The notes under the pieces are model-generated. The model was not told the origin of the DNA and made no database searches. It worked only from the letters and a program-made list of their open reading frames with translations. Made by a program: the position numbers and the translations under genes. A stretch of DNA of 64,000 nucleotides from Thermophagus sp052400625 (GTDB lineage Bacteria; Bacteroidota; Bacteroidia; Bacteroidales; Marinilabiliaceae): NCBI GenBank assembly GCA_052400625.1, contig JBQTGH010000014.1; one strand, given 5' to 3'. Shown in pieces: positions 56,491 to 64,000 of this stretch (positions within the stretch are counted from its first letter, which is position 1; every line of letters starts with the position of its first letter).

Positions 56491-56912
56491 TTGGAGATTC
56501 TGAAATATTTTTTGTGTCCGTCTTATCTGTTGGAAAAAAGTGTTTGTCGGAATGGCCTTGGCAAGTAAGGTGAAGATTTCTGGTCATCAGGCATTTATTT
56601 CATTCCAATTTTCGAAGTGCAAAGGTATTGCTTTAGAGAATGAAATTCAAAATTGGCGTGTTAAATTGTGTTGGAAGACTGAAAACGATTTATCCTTGCT
56701 CTTTTGAAAAAGGATTAATCATAACCTGATTGCCTTAAAAGGCGACATTGTTCATATGATTATACCTTTTTCATAAAAGCAAGGTTAAATCGCTTGCAAT
56801 GATAAAACGGGCATGACCAATCAAGGTGGTTACAACAAGTAAATGTATAAACCATGGTCATGCGAGTTCCATCAGCCCAATGAATTGCTTAAATTTTATA
56901 AGCATAAAATGG
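56491..56912. other. Spacer with long inverted repeat and dispersed repeat copy
   Basis: This 422-nt spacer lies between pepD and the ClC gene, both on the minus strand. It contains the 37-bp-arm inverted repeat annotated at 56686-56792 and a copy of the dispersed repeat at 56859-56898 (CATGCGAGTTCCATCAGCCC). No gene. Confidence 0.55.
56686..56792. repeat. Inverted repeat with 37-bp arms (MITE-like or large hairpin)
   Basis: The left arm, 56686-56722, matches the reverse complement of the right arm, 56756-56792, at 32 of 37 positions without gaps. The 33-nt centre holds a further perfect GCCTT/AAGGC hairpin (56732-56743). No transposase or clear target duplication is seen. It could be a miniature mobile element or a folded leader upstream of the ClC gene. 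Confidence 0.7.
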
Positions 56913-58373
56913 TTATTTGTTGGGGATGTTTTCCAGTGTTGCGATCAAGAACTCCCAGAATTTTTGTACCGTCTCCACATTAACTTTTTCATCTGGGGAA
57001 TGGGGAAACCTAATGGTCGGTCCAAACGAAATCATGTCCCAGTTGGGATAGGCACTGCCCAGAATCCCACATTCCAGTCCGGCATGGATCGCTTTTATTT
57101 CCGGTGTTTTTCCCCATTTGTTTTGGTAAACCGATTGCATGGTTTTCAATATTTCCGAATCGGGATTGGGTTTCCAGCCCGGATACTGACCATCGAACCA
57201 AACATTGGCACCGGCCAGCAGAAAAATGCTCTCCAGGGTCGATTCCACATCTTCTTTTGCGGTATCCACGGAGGAACGGATCAAGGCTTTTACATGCACT
57301 TCTTTATGGATGGTTTGAACAATCGCCAGGTTTAATGAGGTCTCAACCAGGCCGGGGATGTCGGTGCTCATCCTTATCACGCCGTTTGGACATGCCTGGA
57401 TGGCGTTGATCAGATCATCCTGGGTCATCTCATCCATCAAAAAGGCAGGGGCTTGGGTCGGCTCAATCGTTAATTCCAGATGAGGCTCCACGCTTTTTAA
57501 CTCGTCGAGATAAATCGCTTTGAATCTGGCAACGGTTTTTTGGGCACTCTCCACTTTCTCTTTGGGTACGCCAACAATGGCAAAAGCTTCACGAGGTATG
57601 GCATTGCGAAGGGAGCCTCCCTCAATGGATGAGAGCCTGACTTCTTCGTTTGCAACCAGATATTTCAGTAGCCGGAACATCAGTTTGTTGGCGTTGCCCC
57701 GTTCCAGGTTGATATCCATGCCCGAATGGCCGCCTTTTAAACCGGTCAGCCTGATTTTCATCCCCTTATAATCTTCTGGGAATTCTTCTTCCATAAAGGT
57801 AAATACCGCATTCGCATCGGTACCACCGGCACATCCCACATAGAGTTCGCCTTCATCTTCCGAATCCATGTTGATGAGAATATCGCCTTTCAGGATTCCC
57901 GGTTTAAGATGGTTGGCGCCGGTCATGCCGGTCTCTTCGTCAATGGTAAAGAGGGCTTCGATGGGGCCGTGCTTCAGCTCTTTGGAGGCTAATACGGCCA
58001 GTGCTGCCGCCACCCCGATACCATTGTCGGCTCCCAGCGTGGTGCCGTTGGCTTTGACCCATCCCTCTTCTTCATAGGCTTCGATGGGATCTTTGGTGAA
58101 GTCGTGTTGTTTGTCGCTGTTCTTCTGTGGTACCATATCCAGGTGCGCCTGAAGAACCACTCCCTTCGCCTTTTCCATCCCGGGGGTGGCGGGTTTTCGG
58201 ATTATGACATTTCCAATTTCATCTTTGAATGTTTCCAGTCCCAGAGCTTTTCCTTCCTTTTCGACAAAGCGAACTGCTTCCCCTTCGTTTTTGGAAGGCC
58301 GGGGAATTTGTGTCAGAGCATGAAAATAGTGCCATAGATTTTGGGGCGTCAGATTTGAAATATTGGTGTTCAT
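56913..58373 (-). CDS. pepD: Aminoacyl-histidine dipeptidase (cytosol non-specific dipeptidase, M20C)
   Basis: Zinc-dependent dipeptidase of 486 residues that hydrolyses Xaa-His and other dipeptides in the cytoplasm. Metal-site motifs are AHLDMVPQK (His77, Asp79) and TLGADNGIGVAAALAVL (bridging Asp near 116). The catalytic Glu region is LFTIDEETGMTGA near 142, followed by INMDSEDEGELYVGCAGG. The lid-domain His is in LKGGHSGMDI. Normal length for the family. The DUF4831 gene lies 21 nt upstream on the same strand, so the two may be co-transcribed. Confidence 0.95.
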   Translation of the reverse strand: MNTNISNLTPQNLWHYFHALTQIPRPSKNEGEAVRFVEKEGKALGLETFKDEIGNVIIRKPATPGMEKAKGVVLQAHLDMVPQKNSDKQHDFTKDPIEAYEEEGWVKANGTTLGADNGIGVAAALAVLASKELKHGPIEALFTIDEETGMTGANHLKPGILKGDILINMDSEDEGELYVGCAGGTDANAVFTFMEEEFPEDYKGMKIRLTGLKGGHSGMDINLERGNANKLMFRLLKYLVANEEVRLSSIEGGSLRNAIPREAFAIVGVPKEKVESAQKTVARFKAIYLDELKSVEPHLELTIEPTQAPAFLMDEMTQDDLINAIQACPNGVIRMSTDIPGLVETSLNLAIVQTIHKEVHVKALIRSSVDTAKEDVESTLESIFLLAGANVWFDGQYPGWKPNPDSEILKTMQSVYQNKWGKTPEIKAIHAGLECGILGSAYPNWDMISFGPTIRFPHSPDEKVNVETVQKFWEFLIATLENIPNK

Positions 58374-58394
58374 TTTTTGGTTGTTTATTTTGAT

Positions 58395-59486
58395 TTAGTC
58401 AAATGATAAAGTCTCTACTTTTAGCAAAGCCCCGGTGCGGGAATCCAGTTTTACAGAAACCGAAGGGTCGTCGAGCAGCGTGGCAGGAAGCTGGTGAAGG
58501 GTGCCGAACTGACCGATTAGCACCTCTGCTTCGGTAAGCAAAACCGTACGATCGATAACCTTGATTCGGGCCCGGGCAGGTTTACAATATACCAGTCCCA
58601 TCCGTTCCGTCTCTTTTTCCGGCAGACGGATGGTGCCTTTTTTAACTTCCGGGTCATTTTCAATTTCTATGTAAACGGGTGTTCCGGTCATGTCCAGATT
58701 ATCGGTAAAGCCTTTTCGTTCCGAGAATCTGAAAAGGACCTGACTCGCCGGCATTGAGGTCGCAGGTGTTATTGTGAAGGTGCGGGTGACGGTAAATATC
58801 TCTTTTTTCCCTTTAAAGAGTGAGAGGTATTGATTTTCAAGTTTATTTATCCCGTTGAGGATTCTTTCGTAAGCTCCGTTGTCGGGAGGAAGCGTTTCCA
58901 GGTCGCTTTCCAGAAGTCTTCTGCGGGCGTCGCGCAAACGATAAATCTCTGCCGCAACTTCTTCGGCGGTGGCAGCACTGGATGTTTTGATGAGCTGCTC
59001 CTCCGTAAAGGGAACATCATCAAAGGAGAGGCCATCCGATGTCAGAGGGTTCAATGAAGCCATTGGGTTGTCCGGCTCATTATTGGCCGTGTTCCAAAGG
59101 TTAAGCCCCCTTAAAATGCCATCGGGAGTTAGAGCAACAGCTGCGGCCGAAGGAGTGCCTTCGGAGGTGATCCTGAAGATTCGTTCTGGATCCGGAGTTC
59201 CGGAAGTATAAATACGGGCCTCCACAATTTCCCATTCGGTACGGTCTTCTGTGATGATATCATTCAGATTTAGAAATCGTTGGGAGTAGCGGTAATATGG
59301 CCCTCTTTTTTCCACTGTTTTGCGTGCTGTCACCTCCACGTTGATAACCGTTGCCGGTAAATGGTAATAAATGCCTTCTTGTTGAAGCGGTTGATTTGCA
59401 GGAACTACTACCGCCTGCGAAACCTTCTGTTGGGGATGGCAAGAGATTAAACCCAGTAAAAAAATTCCATAAAGTATATTCTTCAT
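58395..59486 (-). CDS. DUF4831 family lipoprotein
   Basis: A 363-residue predicted lipoprotein. From ATG 59486 the signal peptide ends in GLISC (Cys at about 16). The conserved part begins GIYYHLPATVINVEVTARKT and includes PYYRYSQRFL, typical of DUF4831, a family found mainly in Bacteroidota with unknown function. The mature protein has no catalytic motif that I recognise. An upstream TTG three codons earlier is not needed. It precedes pepD by 21 nt on the same strand, but no functional link is evident. Confidence 0.85.
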   Translation of the reverse strand: MKNILYGIFLLGLISCHPQQKVSQAVVVPANQPLQQEGIYYHLPATVINVEVTARKTVEKRGPYYRYSQRFLNLNDIITEDRTEWEIVEARIYTSGTPDPERIFRITSEGTPSAAAVALTPDGILRGLNLWNTANNEPDNPMASLNPLTSDGLSFDDVPFTEEQLIKTSSAATAEEVAAEIYRLRDARRRLLESDLETLPPDNGAYERILNGINKLENQYLSLFKGKKEIFTVTRTFTITPATSMPASQVLFRFSERKGFTDNLDMTGTPVYIEIENDPEVKKGTIRLPEKETERMGLVYCKPARARIKVIDRTVLLTEAEVLIGQFGTLHQLPATLLDDPSVSVKLDSRTGALLKVETLSFD

Positions 59487-59751
59487 CAGTCTCAAATTTT
59501 CCGGTTTTAGTCTATTCTGTTTGATGAATTATAAAATTATCGTTTGTCTGATTTTTATAACGAACCAACGGATGTGATCCAAATATTATATGTCATATTC
59601 TTCTTCGTGCACCACCATATAGGCCCTCGGGAAATAAAATTGATTGAATATTATACCCCTAAGGATCCATTATTCCCTTTGTTGTTTGGAACTTAAAAAC
59701 GACCTTTTGGGATTCTTGGTTCTCAAAGTTAGTAAAATAAGGAATAGAAAG

Positions 59752-61260
59752 CTACATTTCTGTTGTTAGGGCAAATGCAGGTCCCAGTTTTTCAATGATA
59801 TCGGAAACAATGGTTCCTCGCTGGCCGTTTTGCGCCGCCAAGTCACCGGCAAGGCCATGGACATAAACGCCTGCCCGGGCGGCATTAACCGGTTCGATAC
59901 CGTTGGCCAACAGGGCCAGAATAACACCTGTCAGAGCATCTCCACTGCCGGCGGTGGCCATCCCCGGATTGCCGGTAGGATTGAAGGCTACTTCGCCCTG
60001 CGGCGCTATAACGGCGGTATAGGCACCCTTCAACACCAAAACGACGTTATAGGTTTGGGCAAACTTCATTCCCTGTTGCAGACGGTGGAAGTCATTTGGG
60101 GAGGGGCCCGCCAGTCGCTCAAACTCTTTGGGATGCGGCGTTAGCACCGATTGGGGCGGAAGATCATTCAACCACTCTTTGTTGGCGGCCAGGATGTTGA
60201 GGGCATCGGCATCCAGGATCATTTTTTTGTCGTGGGCCTCCATGATGAGCTGACGCAGGGCTTTTTGAGTGTTGACTTTTGTTCCCAGTCCGGGGCCCAC
60301 ACCGATAGCACTAAAGGCCGAGAGATCGGGGTATTCGGAGATGATGATATCCGATCGGTCCGGGTTTATCATGGTTTCGGGCAGCGCCGTTTGCATGGCC
60401 GCCACGGCACAGTTGGGAACATGGGCGGTGAGTAATCCCACGCCCGATTTCAAACAGGCTTTGGAGGCCATTTGTGCGGCACCTGTTTTGCCGTAACTGC
60501 CGGCAATAAGTAATGCATGGCCCATCGTCCCTTTATGAGCAAAGCGGTGGGGGCGGACAATCCATTGCCGGATCTCATCCTCACGCGTGAGCCGCCACGG
60601 GGTGGAAGTAGCTCTTATTTTTCGGGGATTTAAGCCGATGGGAAGCACAATCCATTGGCCCACTTGTTCCCGGTTTTCGGGAAATAGAAAAGCCAATTTG
60701 GGCATCTGGAAGGTGAGGGTATAGGTGGCTCTTACGATTCGGTCGCGGTTATTCTGGCTGTTGTCTTCACAAAAGAGACCCGACGGAACATCAATGGCTA
60801 TTCTTTGAGAATAGTTTTGATTGATGTGGGATACGATTTCAGCAGCTCGCTCGTTAAGAATTCTGTTCAGTCCCGACCCAAAGAGCCCGTCAATGGCGAC
60901 CATGGTGGAGGAAATGGTTCCCGGAAAAGGTTGTTTCGATAAATCTGTTATTTTTGCAGACGGAAGCTTTCGAAGTCTTTCCAGATTAATGGTCGCATCC
61001 GGTGATAGATTTTCCGAGCGGTATAAGAAGACTTCCGTCTTTCGGCCTTCCTGCAAAAGCATGCGGGCAATGGCCAAGGCATCCCCACCATTGTTGCCAG
61101 GTCCGGCAAAAATACTGAACGATGCGGAAGGATAATGATCCGAGATCCATCGATACGCCTGTGTGGCAGCCCTTTCCATTAAGTCGACGGAAGCGATGGG
61201 TTCGTTTTCTATGGTGAAACGATCGACCTCTCCTGTTTGTGACGAAGTGAGAATTTTCAT
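59752..61260 (-). CDS. nnr: Bifunctional NAD(P)HX epimerase/dehydratase
   Basis: Repairs hydrated NAD(P)H. The N-terminal YjeF_N epimerase domain (about residues 1-215) has the motif AGPGNNGGDALAIARML (52-68), and the C-terminal carbohydrate-kinase-like dehydratase domain has GSYGKTGAAQMASKACLKSG (about 256-275) and the active-site GNPGMATAGSGDALTGVI (about 445-462). At 502 residues the fusion is full length. It starts at ATG 61260 and is divergent from the peptide transporter gene, sharing a short spacer with overlapping promoter-like elements. Confidence 0.94.
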   Translation of the reverse strand: MKILTSSQTGEVDRFTIENEPIASVDLMERAATQAYRWISDHYPSASFSIFAGPGNNGGDALAIARMLLQEGRKTEVFLYRSENLSPDATINLERLRKLPSAKITDLSKQPFPGTISSTMVAIDGLFGSGLNRILNERAAEIVSHINQNYSQRIAIDVPSGLFCEDNSQNNRDRIVRATYTLTFQMPKLAFLFPENREQVGQWIVLPIGLNPRKIRATSTPWRLTREDEIRQWIVRPHRFAHKGTMGHALLIAGSYGKTGAAQMASKACLKSGVGLLTAHVPNCAVAAMQTALPETMINPDRSDIIISEYPDLSAFSAIGVGPGLGTKVNTQKALRQLIMEAHDKKMILDADALNILAANKEWLNDLPPQSVLTPHPKEFERLAGPSPNDFHRLQQGMKFAQTYNVVLVLKGAYTAVIAPQGEVAFNPTGNPGMATAGSGDALTGVILALLANGIEPVNAARAGVYVHGLAGDLAAQNGQRGTIVSDIIEKLGPAFALTTEM

Positions 61261-61291
61261 ACAATATGAGAAAAGATGCTTTTAACTTTAA

Positions 61292-61312
61292 TTACAAAAT
61301 GTATTTTTGTAT
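61292..61312. promoter_or_regulatory. Overlapping divergent promoter-like palindrome
   Basis: TATTTTTG (61302-61309, plus strand) matches TAnnTTTG and could serve the peptide transporter. On the minus strand the overlapping TACATTTTG is a near match that could serve nnr. Together they form the inverted repeat TACAAAA...TTTTGTA. A TTTA lies about 17 nt upstream of the plus-strand element. Confidence 0.35.
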
Positions 61313-61494
61313 CAGACTTTTTGATTTTTTCGTCTCTTTTTGAATATAGATTTGTTACATGGGGTCGCATGATATGCTTCTCGAAAAGGTGTTGAGAAGG
61401 GTTTGTTTTCTGATTGAGGTTGAACCTCCGGCTTTTTCAATGTAACAAAAAAAATAATTGCAATGCAAATAAACCAATTTTAAAAAACAAAAGA

Positions 61495-63000
61495 ATGGAC
61501 ACATCTTCAAAAAGACATCCCAAGGGGTTATGGGTACTGTTTTTCACCGAAATGTGGGAACGGTTCAGTTATTACGGTATGCGTGCCTTATTGGTATTGT
61601 ATTTGACCACGAGTATTATGAATGGCGGCTTTGCTTACGCAGAGAATCATGCCCTCGAGATTTACGGAATTTTTACCGGACTGGTTTATCTGACGCCCAT
61701 ATTGGGGGGTATTATTGCCGACCGTTTCATTGGACAACGTAAATCCGTTTTCATTGGAGGTATCGTGATGGCTATGGGACAGGCAGCGATGGCCTATTCA
61801 GAGTATATTGCCGTGCCGGGCGGCGGAGAGGCCATTCAGACGCTTCGTGAGTTCTGGCTCTTTATTGGTCTGGGACTTCTGATTCTTGGTAACGGATTCT
61901 TTAAACCCAATATTTCCACCATGGTAGGCCGGCTCTATGCCGAGGGAGATCCGCGAAAAGATTCTGCCTTCACCATATTCTATATGGGAATTAACCTGGG
62001 TGCTTTTCTGGCTCCTTTTATCGCCGGTTATCTGGGCGAATCGGTTGGTTGGGCCTGGGGCTTTGGTTCCGTATCGGTAGGTATGGTGCTGGGTGTTATC
62101 TGGTTCTGGCTGGAACAAGGAAAACTGGGTACCATTGGCTTTGGTCCCAAACGGCAGTTCAAAGGTGAAGTGGAAAAGTTGAATTTGCGCGACTGGGGTG
62201 AAGTCTGGATCTGGGTATTGGCCATTGCCGGATTCATCTTTCTTTTCGTCAAAACATGGTGGATCATGCCCGAAGCGGTTACTTCATGGATCGTCAGAAT
62301 TGTTGCCCTCGGTGCCATCTCGGTGATTGCCTATATGGTGATTAAAAACACTACCGGAAAGACCGAATGGAGCCGCATTGGTGCCATCCTGGTATTCTGT
62401 TTCTTCAACATTTTCTTCTGGTCGGGTTTTGAGCAGGCAGGTGGTACTTTTAACCTCTTCGCACGCGACCTGACCGACAGAATGATCGGTAGCTTTGAAA
62501 TTAATGCATCCTGGTTTCAGTCTGTAAATGCGGCTCTTATTGTAGGGCTGGCACCTGTCTTTTCCATGTTGTGGATCTGGCTGGGACGGTTAAATCCCAA
62601 TACTCCCGTGAAATTTGGGTTGGGACTTTCACTTCTGGCTATAGGGTTTGTGGTGATGTTTATGGCCGATACGAAAGCTTCTCCCGACAACTTGGTAAGT
62701 CCCTTGTGGCTCGTGGCTGTTTATCTGCTGCATACCATGGGTGAGCTTTGCTTAAGTCCTATTGGATTGAGTATGATTAGTAAGTTGTCGCCTCCAAAGA
62801 TCACCTCCCTGATGATGGGGCTCTGGTTTGGATCTACCGCCTTGGCCAACTACCTGGCAGGAGCACTCAAAAGTATTCTGGAAACCTATCTCCCCGGAAT
62901 GAACCTTTTCCTCTTCCTGGTGATTACTTCCGGATCGGCTGCATTGCTGATGTTCCTGATTTCTCCTTGGCTCAAAAAGCTGATGAGAGGTATTGATTAG
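61495..63000 (+). CDS. Proton-dependent oligopeptide transporter (POT/PTR2 family, MFS)
   Basis: A 501-residue inner-membrane symporter of di- and tripeptides with about 12-14 helices. The POT ExxERFxYY motif is present as EMWERFSYYG (residues 19-28), and the PTR2 signature FYMGINLGAF near residue 160. The start at ATG 61495 (MDTSSKRHPKGLW) gives the usual short N terminus; an upstream frame extension is poorly conserved in character. It is followed by a strong bidirectional terminator. With pepD nearby, peptide uptake and cleavage are both encoded in this region. Confidence 0.95.
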   Translation: MDTSSKRHPKGLWVLFFTEMWERFSYYGMRALLVLYLTTSIMNGGFAYAENHALEIYGIFTGLVYLTPILGGIIADRFIGQRKSVFIGGIVMAMGQAAMAYSEYIAVPGGGEAIQTLREFWLFIGLGLLILGNGFFKPNISTMVGRLYAEGDPRKDSAFTIFYMGINLGAFLAPFIAGYLGESVGWAWGFGSVSVGMVLGVIWFWLEQGKLGTIGFGPKRQFKGEVEKLNLRDWGEVWIWVLAIAGFIFLFVKTWWIMPEAVTSWIVRIVALGAISVIAYMVIKNTTGKTEWSRIGAILVFCFFNIFFWSGFEQAGGTFNLFARDLTDRMIGSFEINASWFQSVNAALIVGLAPVFSMLWIWLGRLNPNTPVKFGLGLSLLAIGFVVMFMADTKASPDNLVSPLWLVAVYLLHTMGELCLSPIGLSMISKLSPPKITSLMMGLWFGSTALANYLAGALKSILETYLPGMNLFLFLVITSGSAALLMFLISPWLKKLMRGID

Positions 63001-63025
63001 CACATCGTCCTTGGTTTTTAGTTAT

Positions 63026-63073
63026 AAAAAAAGCCTGTAAATCCCTTTTGTATAGGATTTGCAGGCTTTTTTA
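63026..63073. terminator. Strong bidirectional terminator
   Basis: AAAAAAGCCTGTAAATCC pairs with GGATTTGCAGGCTTTTTT (one G-U or mismatch) around a 10-nt loop, with A and T runs on the two sides. It can end both the peptide transporter transcript and the convergent endonuclease transcript. Confidence 0.9.
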
Positions 63074-63091
63074 TGATTTGAACGACAAATT

Positions 63092-63982
63092 TTATTGGAT
63101 GGTTTTGGTTACAATCATATAAACCGGTAAATGATCGCTGTAGCCACCCTGAAAGTCATTTCCCACAAAGGTTCTGTGCGGATATTTTTTATACTTCCCG
63201 GTCTCCCGCAATAAAAAAGAATCGTTGAAAACCCGTATTGAGTGGAAGCGGTACCCTTCCTGTTGTTTTTCGAGGAAGTTGGGGGTTATAATGATTTGAT
63301 CAAACAGGTTCCATTTGCCGTTATAAGCTAAAGAGCCGATACCTTTTTTATAGAGTTTCTCCATGGGGTTGTAGAGTTGTCCCTCTTTGATTCTTTTGGG
63401 TTTCCCCGAGGTTTGAAGATGTTTTTTTACGCTTTTATCCATTGGGTCGTCATTGAGGTCACCCATAATCACAATTTTATCTTCAGGATGGAGGGCCAGG
63501 ATGGAGTCGGCCAGAGAACGGGAAAGCTCTGCGGCGGCAATGCGTAGGGGTTCCGAAATTTTTTCCCCGCCATATCTGGATGGCCAGTGGTTGACGATAA
63601 TATGCATGGGATCTCCGTCAAATTTTCCCGATACCACCAGCTGGTCACGGGTGTAAACGCGTTCTCCATCTTCTCCGGTAACGATTAAAGGAACATGCCG
63701 GGCACCGGTAATTCTAAAATATCGGGGTTGATAAAGCAGTGCCACATCCACTCCTCTTCTGTCGGGCGAATCGTAATGGACGATTTGGTATTTTAGTTTT
63801 CTGAGATGTTCGGATTGAACAAGGTCTTCCAATACCGACCGGTTTTCTATTTCACTCACTCCCAAAATGGCAGGACCTTCAATTTTTTCATGTGATCCTA
63901 TCTTTGCTATTACCCGGGCCAGGCAATGTCGTTTAGTTAAGGTTTGTAAGCTGAAAATGCCACAGGTTTTCCAGAGTATCTT
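63092..63982 (-). pseudogene. Endonuclease/exonuclease/phosphatase family protein, N-terminal part frameshifted or cut
   Basis: Secreted-type metal-dependent phosphodiesterase/nuclease family. Visible motifs are ILGVSEIENR (metal-binding Glu), SPDRRGVDVALLY, VNHWPSRYGG, IMGDLNDDP and YSDHLPVYMI at the C terminus. The frame is open up to 63982 but meets TAA at 63983-63985, and it contains no ATG in its first 39 codons. The family's N-terminal residues (NVENLFD region) would lie beyond. Another frame upstream reads DTLENLWHFQLTNLN, which fits the expected DDxFTPxGxxHW-type segment. A single-base shift near 63931-63938 would join the two. The gene runs off the right edge, so a sequencing error cannot be excluded. 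Confidence 0.7.
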
Positions 63983-64000
63983 TTAAATCGTGTGTTATAT

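Overview
The window is chromosomal DNA of a member of the Bacteroidota, most likely an anaerobic Bacteroidales/Marinilabiliales-type organism (inference). Supporting signs are the tuf–tRNA-Trp–secE–nusG–rplKAJL–rpoBC order followed by a DUF3467 gene, few Shine-Dalgarno sequences, several TAnnTTTG-type -7 promoter elements, a NagZ-like GH3/beta-lactamase fusion, DUF4831 and DUF4139 proteins, and a sigma-54 activator with the GAFTDA variant. No rRNA, CRISPR array, insertion sequence or prophage was seen.

Layout. 1-12.7 kb: translation/transcription block (EF-Tu, tRNA-Trp, SecE, NusG, L11, L1, L10, L7/L12, RpoB, RpoC). It has an attenuator-like hairpin between rplL and rpoB, a perfect hairpin between rpoB and rpoC, and a strong terminator after rpoC. 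12.8-21.2 kb: DUF3467, the GH3/beta-lactamase fusion, RarA, KdsA, an M48 lipoprotein protease, a Schlafen/AlbA_2 protein and a UspA-like protein. 21.8-31.7 kb: an eleven-gene [FeFe]-hydrogenase locus. Its second half encodes an electron-bifurcating HydABC enzyme, an extra [2Fe-2S] subunit and the maturase HydG. Its first half encodes two DRTGG proteins, two GHKL-type ATPases, a PHP-domain protein and a second, divergent hydrogenase-like protein that keeps the H-cluster cysteines but has lost proton-transfer residues. This looks like an H2- or redox-sensing module coupled to the catalytic enzyme.

31.7-38.4 kb: ketopantoate reductase, a DUF4139 protein, a 1.1-kb gene-poor island with a 22-unit 21-bp tandem repeat and several hairpins, then a two-component pair (NtrC-type regulator and its kinase) on the minus strand. 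38.8-48.9 kb: the divergent MacAB/FtsX-like export operon, with adaptor, ATPase and three paralogous permeases. A four-helix-bundle (23S rRNA IVS-type) gene flanked by inverted simple-sequence words sits inside it. 49.2-51.6 kb: ExbB-ExbD-TonB energy transduction. 51.9-61.3 kb, minus strand: TauE/SafE permease, GlyA, ClC channel, PepD, DUF4831 lipoprotein and the bifunctional NAD(P)HX repair enzyme. 61.5-64 kb: POT peptide transporter and an endonuclease/exonuclease/phosphatase gene that seems frameshifted near the window edge.

The most unusual items are the sensory half of the hydrogenase locus, the 21-bp heptad-encoding repeat tract, the four-helix-bundle insertion in the export operon, a 37-bp-arm inverted repeat upstream of the ClC gene, and a dispersed intergenic repeat built on GCGAGTTCCAT. 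Start codons were re-chosen where an upstream TTG or unsupported ATG preceded a better one. All functional calls rest on motif recognition in the translated sequence; no database search was possible.
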